A DNA stretch of 64,000 nt from Rhizobium sp. SL86 (GTDB taxonomy: Bacteria; Pseudomonadota; Alphaproteobacteria; Rhizobiales; Rhizobiaceae). The stretch covers positions 310,001-374,000 of the forward strand of contig NZ_JAPPRJ010000001.1 in assembly GCF_026672545.1 (NCBI RefSeq), written 5' to 3'. The position numbers and the translations under genes were made by a program. Of this stretch, positions 9,149-19,301 are shown piece after piece; the first letter of the stretch is position 1; each line of letters opens with the position of its first letter. A model generated the notes under the pieces. That model was given only the letters and a program-made list of their open reading frames with translations. It was not told the origin of the DNA and made no database searches.

Positions 9149-9447
9149 CGCAGTCCGCCCTTTGCCGTGAGGACCCGTCGCCGTTCGGCAAAGTGCGCCT
9201 CGACCTCCTCATGCGTCCGGCCGGGCCCGGTCTCCCCCAGGGCCTCCAGAACCTTGGCCCGGAACCACGCATCATGCGCCTTCGGATCCATCAGCAATTC
9301 CATCGGCACGGCCCCTTCATTGGCCGTTCGCGTCAAGAGAATCCGCACGGCGTCCGACAGCGTCAATCCCATCGCTTCCAGCACCGCAGACGCCCGATCG
9401 CGAATATCCGCATCAATCCTCGTTTGCACCAGGGCATTGGCCGGCAT
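9145..9447 (-). CDS. RelB/DinJ-family antitoxin
   Basis: 100 residues from ATG 9447, chosen for GGAGA 7 nt upstream. A ribbon-helix-helix N-terminus (NALVQTRIDADIRDRASAVL) is followed by the RelB/DinJ signature GLTLSDAVRILLTR. The C-terminal tail (KAHDAWFRAKVLEALGETGP...HEEVEAHF) would wrap the toxin. Translationally coupled to the toxin gene (ATGA overlap). Confidence 0.9.
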   Translation of the reverse strand: MPANALVQTRIDADIRDRASAVLEAMGLTLSDAVRILLTRTANEGAVPMELLMDPKAHDAWFRAKVLEALGETGPGRTHEEVEAHFAERRRVLTAKGGLR

Positions 9448-9550
9448 GGTCTTTTCTCCGTTCATGGTCCTGAATGTAATTCAATTGCATGACATCGGCA
9501 AGGATCACACGCGGCGCGGTCGGTCCCGCTCCCGGAACTGCGCGACCACC

Positions 9551-11743
9551 TCACGCGGCGGCGCGGCGTGCGGTCGTTGCGCGTCCGGCGAGGCTGCCGT
9601 CCACCTTGAACTGGCGGATCGCCGCGCTCAGGTTCTGGCTTTCCTGTTCGATCTGGTGGGTCGCGGCATTGCTTTCCTCCACCATGGCGGCATTGCGCTG
9701 GGTCAGCTGGTCCATGTCGTGCACGGCGGCGGAAATTTCGGCCATGGCGTTCGTCTGCTGGCGCGCCCCTTCGGTGATCGTGCCGATCTCCTGGTCGATC
9801 GCCAGGATATGCTCGCGGATTTCCGCCATGAACCGTCCGGAATTCTGCACCAGACCGACACCGCTTTCGATGGCCTTGGCCGAATTTTCGATCAGCGACC
9901 GGATTTCGCGTGCGGCGGTGGCCGAACGCTGGGCAAGTTCACGCACCTCCTGCGCCACCACGGCAAACCCCTTGCCCGCCTCGCCGGCACGCGCCGCCTC
10001 GACACCGGCATTCAGTGCCAGAAGATTGGTCTGGAAGGCGATGTTGTCGATCACCGTGATGATCTGCACGATCTGGCCGGAGGCGGCCTCGATGTTCTGC
10101 ATGGCGATGACCGTGTCCTCAACGATCGCCTGCGAGGCTTCCGCGCTCTTGCGGGCACCGGTCGTCATGCCGGTGACGGAGCGCATGCGGGTGGCGGTTT
10201 CCTCCACCGTGGCGGTCACCTCGGTGAGTGCCGCCGAGGCCTCTTCGAGCGATGCGGCCTGCCTTTGCGTGCGCTCGGCCAATTCTTCGGCTCCGGCGCG
10301 CAGTTCGTGCACGCCGTTCGACAGCGTCACGGTGGTTTCGCCGACATCCGCCATGATGGCCTTCAGTTCGGTGATGGAGCGGTTATAGGCCTCGCGCAGC
10401 GGTTCCAGCTCCGGGCTGAAGCGGGTTTCGATCTGATAGGTCAGGTTGCCGCTCGCAAGCTGCATCAGGCCTTCACCGATCTCGCGCACCGCACGGTCAA
10501 CCGCCTGGGCGCGTTCGGCATCTGCGGCATGGCGCTTCTGGTCTTCCTGCCACCGGCTTTCGGCCTGGCGCTGACGTTCCTCGGCATCCTCGCGGGCCTG
10601 GCGGGCATGGTTGTCCATGCAGGTGATGAAGGCGCGGCCAAGCCGACCGATCTCGTCGCGCCGGTCGGTCGCCTCCAGCCGCGTCGCGCTTTCGGACCGG
10701 GCATGCGCCTCCACGACCTGGACCATGCCACGCAAGGGCCGCACCACGCCAAGCAGCGTCACGCCGCCGAGCGCCAGTGTAAGCGCGACGGAGCCCAGCG
10801 CAATGCTGCCGGCAACCACCAGTTCCTGCGCATCGGCGGCGGCAAGCTGTTCCGCCGCTGCACGGATCGCCCGGATTTCTGCCAGTTCCGCCTCGTGGAT
10901 CACCTGGATACGTGCCGTCGTCTTGGAAAACCAGTCGCGGGCATTGAGACCGGCAAGCGGTGTCTCGCCACCCGCCTGCAACATCTTCTGCCGGAAGGCC
11001 TGGATTTCGGCGGACACGGGCCCCTCGTTGAACGGCTTCACAATGGCGGACGAGAGTGACGGATCGAGCCTCGAAAATTCCTGCAGTAACACGTCGCCGG
11101 CGCCAAGATAACGGGCAAAGCCCATAAAGGCTTCCGGGGGAATGCGTCCGGCGGTGATAAAACCGTTGCCGAGCCCCCGTTCCTGGCCGGCGAGTTCCTT
11201 GGCAAGGCTGAGGCTGCGATAGGCCTGCAACCGGGCGGCGATCGTATCCTCGCCACCGGACTGGGCGAGCAGGCGGGTGACCTCCATGAGATCGCCGATC
11301 AGGCCGGTGTAAAAACCGAAGGATTGCGGCGGTGCGGTCGTCAGCTGATCGATGCCGGCGCGCAGGCTAGCCAGATCGCCAAGCCGGGTGGTGACCTTTG
11401 CCAGCGCATCGGGCGCGATGCCCAGCCCCGCGGCATTGTCGAACACGGTGGGCAGGCCGGCGAGATCCTGATCCACCTGTTTGCGCGCCTCCTGCACCTC
11501 CGCACCATTGGACTTGCCCTTGGACCCCAGGAAACCGGCGGTCTGGCCACGCTCGACCTGCAGCCGCTGCACCAGATGGCTGATATCCTCGATATCATGG
11601 CTGGCATCGGCAATCCGTTGGGATCTGGAATAGGAGGCATATTCATCCATCACCAGATGGATGGCGAGTGCCGCGACGGCGGCGAGCGGAACAAACGCGC
11701 AAATGCACAGGCGCGTGGCGATCGACAGGTTCGAAAAGCGCAT
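9551..11743 (-). CDS. Methyl-accepting chemotaxis protein with NIT sensor domain
   Basis: 730 residues from ATG 11743. A membrane helix at ~12-30 is followed by a periplasmic nitrate/nitrite-sensor-type NIT domain ([18 protein letters not shown] region). A second membrane helix is near ~300-325, then HAMP, and a long cytoplasmic MCP signalling domain with the hairpin tip [19 protein letters not shown] near 590-610. No CheR-binding pentapeptide is seen at the C-terminus ([10 protein letters not shown]). The ligand cannot be determined. An upstream in-frame TTG (11854) has no ribosome site and the extension does not look coding. Confidence 0.92.
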   Translation of the reverse strand: MRFSNLSIATRLCICAFVPLAAVAALAIHLVMDEYASYSRSQRIADASHDIEDISHLVQRLQVERGQTAGFLGSKGKSNGAEVQEARKQVDQDLAGLPTVFDNAAGLGIAPDALAKVTTRLGDLASLRAGIDQLTTAPPQSFGFYTGLIGDLMEVTRLLAQSGGEDTIAARLQAYRSLSLAKELAGQERGLGNGFITAGRIPPEAFMGFARYLGAGDVLLQEFSRLDPSLSSAIVKPFNEGPVSAEIQAFRQKMLQAGGETPLAGLNARDWFSKTTARIQVIHEAELAEIRAIRAAAEQLAAADAQELVVAGSIALGSVALTLALGGVTLLGVVRPLRGMVQVVEAHARSESATRLEATDRRDEIGRLGRAFITCMDNHARQAREDAEERQRQAESRWQEDQKRHAADAERAQAVDRAVREIGEGLMQLASGNLTYQIETRFSPELEPLREAYNRSITELKAIMADVGETTVTLSNGVHELRAGAEELAERTQRQAASLEEASAALTEVTATVEETATRMRSVTGMTTGARKSAEASQAIVEDTVIAMQNIEAASGQIVQIITVIDNIAFQTNLLALNAGVEAARAGEAGKGFAVVAQEVRELAQRSATAAREIRSLIENSAKAIESGVGLVQNSGRFMAEIREHILAIDQEIGTITEGARQQTNAMAEISAAVHDMDQLTQRNAAMVEESNAATHQIEQESQNLSAAIRQFKVDGSLAGRATTARRAAA

Positions 11744-12009
11744 TGCAACATCCCCATATGACAACGCAAAAGTTGCAGGGCGATGTAAATTTTCCGTCAA
11801 TATTACATGATATTCTAATATACTCTTGATTGTATTAGCGAATTTTCTCCGCAAAAAGACGTGCAGCTTGCGGTTTATCCAAGCTGTCGATCGCCCCTTG
11901 CGGGCGAGGAGAGCCGCAACGGGCGCGGCCCATCCCCCCAGTGCCTATTGCCGAATGCCTATCGCCTCCCCCGGCCTCCGGGAGAGGAGGACCATGAACG
12001 GCGCGATCT

Positions 12010-12903
12010 TCACCGCTTCACATAGTTGCGCCAGTCATGCTCCTCGCGGAAACCCAGCACATCGCGGATCTTCCTGTTGCTGATCGGCGCGCCGTATTCC
12101 GCGATCTCGCCGGTCACCGGCGTCTTCGGCGCCCATTTGGCGAGGAAGTCGCGGGTCGGCTCTTCCGCGGTGATGGTGTCGTTGACGGCGTTGAAGACCT
12201 GGAAACCGAGGCCGTCCCTCGCGATACACAGATCGACGATCTGGCCGAGGTCGCGCGCATCGATATAACTCCAGGCATTGCGCTTGCGGCTTTTCGGATT
12301 GGCAAGCCAGGCCGGCACATTGGCATAATCCTCCGGCGAAACGACATTGCCGATCCTGAGCGCATAAACATCCGCCTGAAACCGCATGGCGAAGGCGCGC
12401 GCGGTCTTTTCGTTCGCCACCTTGGAGAGGCCGTAACTGTCCATCGGGTCGACGTCATAGTCCTCGGTCAGCGGGAATTCGTGGTAATCCTTGTCGCCTT
12501 CGGCAAAACAGACGCCATAGGTGGTTTCGCTGGACGCAATCACCACCTTGCGGATGCCGAGCTTCATCGCCGCCTCGATAACGTTGTAGGTGGAGGTGAC
12601 GTTTTCGGCGAAGGTGACATTGTCCGGGCGGATGAGGATGCGCGGCACGGCGGCAAAATGCACGACGGCATCCACCTTGGCCGGACCGTCGCCGGTCTCC
12701 AGCCCCGCAAAGCCAAAGTGCTGGGACAGCGCGTTGAACACCTCACCTGAGTCGGTGAGATCGGTGATCAGCGTCGGCACCGCGCCGCCCGGAAACGGGT
12801 TGCGGTCGAGGTTCAGCACCGAATGTCCCTTGCCGATCAGATAGGGAATGACATGCCGCCCGGCCTTGCCGCTGCCGCCGGTAAAGATGATCCGCTTGCC
12901 CAT
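12010..12903 (-). CDS. NAD(P)-dependent epimerase/dehydratase (extended SDR)
   Basis: 297 residues from ATG 12903 (AGGAG seven nt upstream). The Rossmann glycine motif TGGSGKAG is at 7-14 and the YGLSK catalytic Tyr/Lys motif near residue 145, preceded by SSETTYG. The C-terminal half has the substrate-domain pattern of nucleotide-sugar epimerases. Substrate unknown. It is followed upstream by a YrhK protein gene on the same strand. Confidence 0.88.
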   Translation of the reverse strand: MGKRIIFTGGSGKAGRHVIPYLIGKGHSVLNLDRNPFPGGAVPTLITDLTDSGEVFNALSQHFGFAGLETGDGPAKVDAVVHFAAVPRILIRPDNVTFAENVTSTYNVIEAAMKLGIRKVVIASSETTYGVCFAEGDKDYHEFPLTEDYDVDPMDSYGLSKVANEKTARAFAMRFQADVYALRIGNVVSPEDYANVPAWLANPKSRKRNAWSYIDARDLGQIVDLCIARDGLGFQVFNAVNDTITAEEPTRDFLAKWAPKTPVTGEIAEYGAPISNRKIRDVLGFREEHDWRNYVKR

Positions 12904-12993
12904 CAAAAACTCCTCCGCATGTTCTGGCGCACGATCTGGCGCCTGTCCTGGTCGGCCACAGATAGGGTGCGCAAGGGCAAATGGGAATGGGCC

Positions 12994-13275
12994 TCAGCCA
13001 TCGGCGCGGCGGGCAAGATCCTCGAAATCGCCGCTGCGCCAATACGAAACCTCGCGCGCGATGCGCAGCAGCGGCTTTGCAGCAAAACAGAAGGAGCCGA
13101 AGAGAAAACACCAGGTGCCGGCCGTCTGGGTTTCCTCGCGGAAGAACAGCAGCGAGCCAGCGATAAACAGAACCGCCGCCGCCACATCGATCGCCGTGTA
13201 GACCAGTTCGTAAACAGCATAGATCCGCCGCGTGCGTTCATTGTCGAGCGCCCTGCCCGGGTAAAACAATGCCAT
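12994..13275 (-). CDS. YrhK-like two-helix membrane protein
   Basis: 93 residues with two hydrophobic segments (AIDVAAAVLFIAGSLLFF; WCFLFGSFCFAAKPLLRI) and the YrhK-domain pattern of a sharp turn with Glu-Thr between the helices. Function of the family is unknown. GGAG precedes ATG. It may be co-transcribed with the epimerase 90 bp downstream. Confidence 0.75.
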   Translation of the reverse strand: MALFYPGRALDNERTRRIYAVYELVYTAIDVAAAVLFIAGSLLFFREETQTAGTWCFLFGSFCFAAKPLLRIAREVSYWRSGDFEDLARRADG

Positions 13276-13549
13276 GATACGCTCCTCCGTTTCCTAGAGC
13301 CGTCAAGGGGGCGCATCTGGGGCACGGGCGTGGCGGATCAAGGTGGGGCGACGGAGGCTTTGAGCCGCGGTTCGGCGTTTTCCGGACAACCGCTCGCCTC
13401 GTGCCGGGGATTGTCTCACCGCCCTGCCGCCATCTCCATCACAGGGGGGAGACCGCGACGGGCAGGCGCATGCATCATACAGCAGAGGATGCGGCTGGCT
13501 TCAGGTGGGCTTGTTTCGAATGCAATAGCCCTGGGGGTGGGTGAGCTTT

Positions 13550-13972
13550 TCAACAGCCGACCACGTCAACGTAACCTGTGGCTGCGATCCGACGCATGAT
13601 GCCGTCCCGGCTGACAACCGGCACCTTTTTGTGTCGAGCCGTCGCCATGATGTAGCAATCTCCGGGATCTTCGTGCCCTGTGACGGCAATGACGTTTGCC
13701 GCTTCAAGGGCAATCGCGGGACCAATCGGCACGATCTTAGAAGACGTCACGGCGACCGCCGCCTTGAGCCAGTCCCTGCCGGTCAGATTTCGGATATCCG
13801 GGCGTTTGCCTTCTTGTTGACGGCAATGGCCAGTTCCCACGCCGTGATCGGCGATACGTAAAGCTTACCGCCTTCCTGTGCCGCGGCGATCGCAATCAAG
13901 GTATCTTCGTTCAGCGCTTCGGGCTGCGTCACCAGCCACAGGAGAGCCTGCGTGTCGAGAACGACGCGCCAT
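13550..13972 (-). pseudogene. Decayed VapC-type PIN-domain toxin
   Basis: The N-terminal half of a PIN domain (VVLDTQALLWLV, then SPITAWELAIAVNKK) is readable from about 13968 but stops at 13783 (ISEI stop). The C-terminal half (GPAIALEAANV, GDCYIMATARHKKVPVVSRD) continues to 13550 in another frame from about 13800. The ATG overlapping the antitoxin stop (TAATG, 13972) is in yet another frame than the PIN start. At least one and probably two frame disruptions are needed, so no full toxin can be made. The catalytic acids (D of VLDT, E of WELA, D of PGDC) are still present in the pieces. Confidence 0.75.
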
Positions 13973-14157
13973 TATTTGGATTTTGGCTTATCGCTGTCCT
14001 TGAGCACCTGCGCGGCAATCGGCATGGTGAGATCAAGTCCGGGCTTCAAGGAAAGCGCCTGCCCCTTCAAAGCGCCGGCCCCTCTGACGGTCACAAACTG
14101 CCCGGTTCGCGAATTGCGAACGGTCATGTCTGTAGGTTTCGGCTTGAGCTCTCCCAT
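13972..14157 (-). CDS. Small putative antitoxin upstream of VapC remnant
   Basis: 61 residues from ATG 14157 (a later in-frame ATG also exists). Sequence: a basic N-terminal strand-like segment (TVRNSRTGQFVTVRG), then hydrophobic/charged residues and a Lys-rich tail. Its position directly before and touching the PIN-domain remnant suggests the antitoxin partner. It matches neither AbrB/MazE nor Phd families obviously. Retention of the antitoxin with a broken toxin is the expected direction of decay. Confidence 0.55.
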   Translation of the reverse strand: MGELKPKPTDMTVRNSRTGQFVTVRGAGALKGQALSLKPGLDLTMPIAAQVLKDSDKPKSK

Positions 14158-14237
14158 CACCGGAAGATGAGCCAATATCACGCTGAATTCAAGGCGGATG
14201 CAACTCTTTGGGGTTTGTCATTCCCCCACCCGCGCCC

Positions 14238-14696
14238 CTACCGCCGCTCTCCCACCGTCAGCGGCCAGTCGACGAGATAGTCTTCGAAATCGTCGACATC
14301 CACCTCCGTCTCCGAGACCGTGCGGCCCTTGGCGGAGATGCCGGCCTGGTGGACGGTGTCGGGGTCGCCGGAGATCAGCGGGTGCCACCAGTAGAGGTCT
14401 TCGCCGTCGCGCACCAGGCGATAACCGCAGGTGGGCGGCAGCCAGGTTATCTCGTGCACGGCCTGCGGTGTCAGCTGGATACAGTCCGGCACGGTTTTCT
14501 GCCGGTTTTCGTAGTCGGAGCAACGACAGCTTTCTCCGTCGAGCAGACGGCAGGCGACCGAGGTGAAGGCGACCTCGCCGCTGTCCCAGTCCTCCAGCTT
14601 GTTGAGACAACAGAGCCCGCAGCCGTCGCAGAGGCTTTCCCACTCCGCCGGCGTTAACTCTTCAAGGCTTTTGGTCTTCCAGAAGGGATTTTCCAT
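14238..14696 (-). CDS. UPF0260 / YcgN family cysteine-cluster protein
   Basis: 152 residues from ATG 14696 (conserved start [14 protein letters not shown]). Cysteine cluster CDGCGLCC near residues 23-30, then CRCSDY and the conserved block [11 protein letters not shown]. This family is widespread in proteobacteria and of unknown function; the cysteines suggest a metal or Fe-S site (inference). Divergent from the penicillin-binding protein gene. Confidence 0.88.
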   Translation of the reverse strand: MENPFWKTKSLEELTPAEWESLCDGCGLCCLNKLEDWDSGEVAFTSVACRLLDGESCRCSDYENRQKTVPDCIQLTPQAVHEITWLPPTCGYRLVRDGEDLYWWHPLISGDPDTVHQAGISAKGRTVSETEVDVDDFEDYLVDWPLTVGERR

Positions 14697-14876
14697 CTTG
14701 TCTTTTTTAGCACCGACTGAACATATTCCCAAATGCGCACAGACGGCGGGCGAGATGCCGGTGCATCAACGATTTGTCAGCCATTGCGCGGATAAGGGAT
14801 CGTTGAGGCTTTTCGTCTTTCGTGGTGCGGGCGTCAAGCATATGATCTTAAGCGCTTGAGGCGAGGAACAGCCATC

Positions 14877-17075
14877 GTGCAGGACGATCCCCACCAGACC
14901 GAGAAGTCGACGGCGAAACGGCGCCACCTTCTTCTGCGTCTCGACAGCTGGATCGATTCCACCGTCTGGAATCTCGGCTTCCGGCTGGCGGAAATCTGGG
15001 AGGAGATCACCATCTTCTCGCGGAAATTCCGCGTGCGCGGCTGGAAGCGCGTCGTCGTCGAGATTGCCGATGAGGGCCTGACCTTCGGCACGGCCGGTTT
15101 CGTCCTGCTTCTGGCACTTGCCATCCCCGCCTTCGAGGAAACCAAGGACGACTGGCGCTCGCGCGGCGATTTCGCCGTCACCTTCCTCGACCGGTTCGGC
15201 ACCACGATCGGCCATCGCGGCATCATCCACGAGGATTCCGTGCCGATCGACGAACTGCCCGACCATCTGGTCAAGGCGGTGCTGGCGACCGAGGACCGGC
15301 GTTTCTTCGACCATTTCGGCATCGATTTCTTCGGCCTCGTGCGCGCCATGAGCGAAAATGCGCGCGCCGGCGGCGTCGTGCAGGGCGGCTCGACCATCAC
15401 CCAGCAGCTGGCCAAAAACCTGTTCCTCACCAATGAACGCTCGCTCGAGCGCAAGATCAAGGAAGCCTTCCTGTCGCTCTGGCTGGAGGCGAACCTGTCG
15501 AAGAAGGAGATCCTCCGGCTTTATCTCGACCGGGCCTATATGGGTGCCGGCACATTCGGCGCGGCGGCGGCGGCGCAGTTCTATTTCGGCAAGAACATCA
15601 CCGAGGTAAACCTTGCGGAAGCGGCGATGCTGGCCGGTCTTTTCAAGGCGCCGGCGAAATATGCCCCGCATGTCAACCTGCCGGCCGCACGCGCCCGCGC
15701 CAACGAGGTGCTCACCAACCTCGTGCAGAGCGGCATGATGACCGAGGGCCAGGTGGTGGCGGCAAGGCGCAATCCGGCCACCGTGATTGACCGGGCCAAT
15801 GCCGCAGCACCCGATTATTTCCTCGACTGGGCTTTTGAGGAGGTGCAGCGGCTGGCGAACGACGGCAAGTTGAAAAAACACTCCGTCATCGTGCGCACGA
15901 CGATCGATACCGGCCTGCAGCAGGCCGCCGAAGAGGCGATGGAATCCTCGCTGCGCGAGTTCGGCGAGAGCTACAATGTCAAACAGGGCGCGCTGGTGAT
16001 GATCGAGAACGGCGGCGCGGTGCGTGCCATGGTCGGCGGGCGCGATTATGGCGAAAGCCAGTTCAACCGCGCCACCAAGGCGCTGCGCCAGCCGGGTTCC
16101 TCCTTCAAGCTCTACACCTACACCGCCGCCATGGAGAAGGGTTTTACCCCGGAATCGGTGATCTCGGACGCGCCGATCACCTGGCGCGGCTGGTCGCCGC
16201 AGAATTACGGGCGCTCCTACAAGGGCCGCGTGACGCTGATGTCGGCGCTGGCGCAATCGCTGAACACGGTTCCGGTCCGGCTCGCCAAGGATGAGCTCGG
16301 CCTCGACGTGATCGTCGAGACGGCCAAGAAGATGGGCGTGGAAACGCCGCTGCGCTCCGACAAGACGATCCCGCTCGGCACCTCGGAAGTGACCGTGCTC
16401 GACCAGGCGACCGCCTATGCGGTGATGCCGGCCGGCGGTTACGAGACCCACCGGCACGGCATCGCCCAGATCATCGATTACGACGGCGACGTGCTGTATG
16501 ATTTCGGCCGTGACGAACCGCCGGCCAAACGCATCGTCTCCGAACAGGCGACGTCCTCGATGAACCGCATGCTGACGCAGATCCCGGTGATCGGCACCGC
16601 CCGGCGCGCAGCACTCGACGGCGGCATCGTCACCGGCGGCAAGACCGGCACCTCGCAGAGCTACCGCGATGCCTGGTTCATCGGTTATACGGGCAATTAC
16701 ACCACCGCCGTCTGGTTCGGAAACGACGACTTCACCTCGACGAAGAACATGACGGGTGGCTCGCTGCCGGCCATGACCTTCAAAAAACTGATGGACTATG
16801 CCCATCAGGGCATCGAGCTGAAACCCATTCCCGGCATCGACAATCCGCTGCCGCACGGCAATCACGGCCCCGGCCCGACGGTTGCCGCCAAGGGCGGCGA
16901 AGCAACCCCGCCCGCCTTCGTTCGCCCGCGTTCGCTCTCGGCGGAAAGCTCGCGTATCCTGCGGCGGATCGGTGCCGACCTTGCCAAGGCGAGAGCGTTG
17001 ATCCAGAACCCCACCCAGAAGGTGGCGGATGCCGGCGTGCGCGGCAGCCTGGACCCGGACAAGGCAAAACCCTGA
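14877..17075 (+). CDS. Class A penicillin-binding protein (1A family)
   Basis: 732 residues from GTG 14877 (GAGGA upstream); a TTG at 14856 is an alternative. A cytoplasmic N-terminus and one membrane helix (~72-88) are followed by a glycosyltransferase-51 domain with ATEDRRFFDHFG at ~138 (catalytic Glu) and GGSTITQQLAKN. The transpeptidase domain has SSFK at ~408, SLN (AQSLNTVPVRLA) and KTGTSQ at ~588. It polymerises and crosslinks peptidoglycan at the outer face of the inner membrane. The C-terminal tail is Pro/Ala-rich. Confidence 0.93.
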   Translation: MQDDPHQTEKSTAKRRHLLLRLDSWIDSTVWNLGFRLAEIWEEITIFSRKFRVRGWKRVVVEIADEGLTFGTAGFVLLLALAIPAFEETKDDWRSRGDFAVTFLDRFGTTIGHRGIIHEDSVPIDELPDHLVKAVLATEDRRFFDHFGIDFFGLVRAMSENARAGGVVQGGSTITQQLAKNLFLTNERSLERKIKEAFLSLWLEANLSKKEILRLYLDRAYMGAGTFGAAAAAQFYFGKNITEVNLAEAAMLAGLFKAPAKYAPHVNLPAARARANEVLTNLVQSGMMTEGQVVAARRNPATVIDRANAAAPDYFLDWAFEEVQRLANDGKLKKHSVIVRTTIDTGLQQAAEEAMESSLREFGESYNVKQGALVMIENGGAVRAMVGGRDYGESQFNRATKALRQPGSSFKLYTYTAAMEKGFTPESVISDAPITWRGWSPQNYGRSYKGRVTLMSALAQSLNTVPVRLAKDELGLDVIVETAKKMGVETPLRSDKTIPLGTSEVTVLDQATAYAVMPAGGYETHRHGIAQIIDYDGDVLYDFGRDEPPAKRIVSEQATSSMNRMLTQIPVIGTARRAALDGGIVTGGKTGTSQSYRDAWFIGYTGNYTTAVWFGNDDFTSTKNMTGGSLPAMTFKKLMDYAHQGIELKPIPGIDNPLPHGNHGPGPTVAAKGGEATPPAFVRPRSLSAESSRILRRIGADLAKARALIQNPTQKVADAGVRGSLDPDKAKP

Positions 17076-17220
17076 GCTTTGCGGAGACTGCGTCGACAAG
17101 GCTGGTCCCGCACGTTGCGCCTGCGGCACCTTCGCCTGCCCCAAAATCGGACAGCCGCCATTTTCCCGCAAGGCAAACAATGCTAACGCTGCGACCAAAC
17201 AGCAGATAGGGTTTCACCGT

Positions 17221-17805
17221 TTGTTTCGCCTCCCCCTCCTCGTTGCGCTCAGCCTTGCGATTGCCTTCGGCCTCGGCATCTGGTCGACGCTCGTGGCGCT
17301 GGAAGCAACGATCGGGTTTGGCGCGATCCGGCTCGGCGCCTGGGAAGCCTTTCCGCAGGCACAGACGGCCGATGCCGATCCTTATGCCAAGGCGCACCGC
17401 GCCAATGGCGGGCGGCTGCTGCTCGGCAGTGCCGAGGGCCTGAGGTTTTATGCCAAGGTGGACGACGAAGGACAGCCGCTGAGCGGCAACTGCACCTATA
17501 CGGTGTCCGGCCAGACGCCGCCGACACGGCTGTGGACGCTGTTTGCCGAAATCAACGGGCTTCCGCCGCGCGTCGACAGCCCGCGGCCGATGGCGATCAA
17601 TTCACGCAGCGTGCTGCGCCGGGCGGACGGAACCTTTGCCATCTCCGTTTCCGCAACGGCCGAACCGGGCAACTGGCTGGCGGTCGAGGGTGGCAGGCCG
17701 TTCCGGCTCGTGCTGACCCTGCTCGACACGCCGACCGCCGGCAGCTCCGGGCTGATCGACCTCACCATGCCGAAACTCGAGCGGACCGGGTGTGGCAATG
17801 CTTAA
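17221..17805 (+). CDS. DUF1214 domain protein
   Basis: 194 residues from a proposed TTG start at 17221 (ATAGGG eight nt upstream), which places a signal anchor FRLPLLVALSLAIAFGLGIW at the N-terminus. Longer in-frame starts would add a segment that reads like the antisense of the PBP end. The remainder is a DUF1214 jelly-roll-like domain (NCTYTVSGQTPPTRLWTL; PFRLVLTLLDTP). It overlaps the next gene by 14 bp, so the two are co-translated. Function unknown. Confidence 0.8.
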   Translation: MFRLPLLVALSLAIAFGLGIWSTLVALEATIGFGAIRLGAWEAFPQAQTADADPYAKAHRANGGRLLLGSAEGLRFYAKVDDEGQPLSGNCTYTVSGQTPPTRLWTLFAEINGLPPRVDSPRPMAINSRSVLRRADGTFAISVSATAEPGNWLAVEGGRPFRLVLTLLDTPTAGSSGLIDLTMPKLERTGCGNA

Positions 17806-18346
17806 GGTTCTGCTCGCCATCGTGACGGGACTGGTCGGCGCAGCACTGCTGCACCTCATCATCATCCTGGCACTGCCCTCCTTCAGCGAGCGCGACGCCT
17901 ATTCGAAAGTTTTGGGCGAAGGACAGCCGTTCCGTTTCCATGCACTCGGCGGCCGCAAGGATGCGACAGGTCTTGCCAAGGAGGATCCGTTTCTGGAGGT
18001 GGCCGTCTGTGCCTTCGACCTGACGGAGGCACCGGTGCGCCTGTCGGCCGGCAGCGGCGTGCCCTTCTGGTCGCTCGCCACCTTCGATGCGGCCTCCAAC
18101 GAGACCTTCAGCATCAATGACCGCACCTCGGCCGGCGGCATGCTGGACGTGATCGTCGCAACGCCGGTGCAGGCGACGGCACTTCGCAAGGCGATGCCAT
18201 CCAGCCTCATGCAGTCGATCATCGTGGAGACGGCAGAGCCGCAGGGTTACGCCGTGCTGCGCGTGCTCTCGCCGCAGCGCAGTTTCCGCCCGATGGCCAC
18301 ACAGTTTCTTGCCGAAGCCGATTGCGGGCAGATGGCCTGGCAGTAG
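17792..18346 (+). CDS. DUF1254-like membrane-anchored protein
   Basis: 184 residues (GTG 17792 or ATG 17798). An N-terminal membrane helix (LLAIVTGLVGAALLHLIIILAL) is followed by an extracytoplasmic domain with FHALGGRKDATGLAKEDPF and VPFWSLATFD. This resembles the DUF1254 partner that accompanies DUF1214 proteins in rhizobia. The coupled pair suggests a periplasmic complex, but no function is established. Confidence 0.75.
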   Translation: MAMLKVLLAIVTGLVGAALLHLIIILALPSFSERDAYSKVLGEGQPFRFHALGGRKDATGLAKEDPFLEVAVCAFDLTEAPVRLSAGSGVPFWSLATFDAASNETFSINDRTSAGGMLDVIVATPVQATALRKAMPSSLMQSIIVETAEPQGYAVLRVLSPQRSFRPMATQFLAEADCGQMAWQ

Positions 18347-18408
18347 TCCGCACGACACCCCTCGTCGCACGACATCGCGTGCGGCTGGTGCGGTCGCGGG
18401 TCCCGATC

Positions 18409-18588
18409 TTAATGCTTGTCGGCGCGGAAGGACATTTCGTCCATCGTCCGGTGGGTCATTTCCTCGATGCGTTCGTAACGCACACCGGTGAAAAGAACCA
18501 CATCGGCACCATCCCGCCGCTCGAACCGCATGAGCGCCCGTTCGGGATGCCTGTCACGCCACGTTTTCAGTACCACAATCTCTGCCAT
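18409..18588 (-). CDS. Small conserved hypothetical protein
   Basis: 59 residues from ATG 18588, chosen because GGGAGA lies 6 nt upstream and upstream codons look non-coding. Sequence starts MAEIVVLKTWRDRHPERALM and contains VVLFTGVRYERI. Strand-rich, no membrane segment, family not recognised. Confidence 0.65.
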   Translation of the reverse strand: MAEIVVLKTWRDRHPERALMRFERRDGADVVLFTGVRYERIEEMTHRTMDEMSFRADKH

Positions 18589-19301
18589 GCGCGTCTCCCA
18601 AGGAACATTCGAGACGGATGAAGGACGGACCGATCTCACCCTGCCCGCGTCCAGCGGGCTGGCGCACCCTTTTGCAAGGCATCTGCGCCTTTCTCGGCAG
18701 ACCCGGCTCCGGCGGAACCATCGGGTCCAGCGATACTCTCAACGCATGAAACCGCCCGGTGGTTCTCCCCACCCTGTGGAAAAACCGGCCGGGTTCGAAC
18801 CGGCGGTTAACCTGACGTGTCACGCGTCGATCTCGAATTGAACCGCAACCTCCCTAACAATTCGTTAATGCTAATGAACAGATTTCCTCCATGGCCAGGC
18901 TTGCGCCAGGCTTGACGCCCACGAACCCGTCCACAGCCAACCCACACGTCATCCACCGGCAGTTCACAGGCAATCCACTGGCTGGGCACCGGTTTTCCCG
19001 CAAAAAGACGGCACGGCCGTGAGGGGTGCAACGCAGATGCAACGCTTTGACACAGAGACGTGCAAAAGCCGGACGCGCCAGCGCCTCTTCACCAGCGGTT
19101 AACCTCACCGTGCATAGATTGTTTAACCATGCCAGGCGGCACTGGCGCCGGATGTCCTGTTGGCGGCCGGCTTCTCAGCATCCTGTTTCGCAGGACCCAG
19201 GCGTATGACACGCCTCGGGCGAGGTTCGACTGTCTATCATTAGTCATGCGTTGGTGGATTTAACCGTGGACCGGTACCGTGAACTTGAAAGGCCGCAGGC
19301 A
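18589..19301. other. Long intergenic region, no gene found
   Basis: About 700 bp with no supported ORF. It contains two similar GCGGTTAACCT tracts (about 18804 and 19095). It also holds a near-match to a CtrA box (CTAA-N7-TTAA, 18855-18869) and a palindrome GCCGGGTTCGAACCGGC near 18793 that imitates a tRNA T-arm but lacks the rest of a tRNA. Confidence 0.5.

Noticed and set aside
14766..17198. 810-codon minus-strand open frame over the penicillin-binding protein gene
   Set aside because: Antisense shadow of a clearly recognised PBP; composition (Arg, His, Gly) is typical of such shadows.
18785..18815. tRNA-like T-arm (GGGTTCGAACC)
   Set aside because: It is a simple palindrome; no D-arm, anticodon arm or acceptor stem can be built around it.
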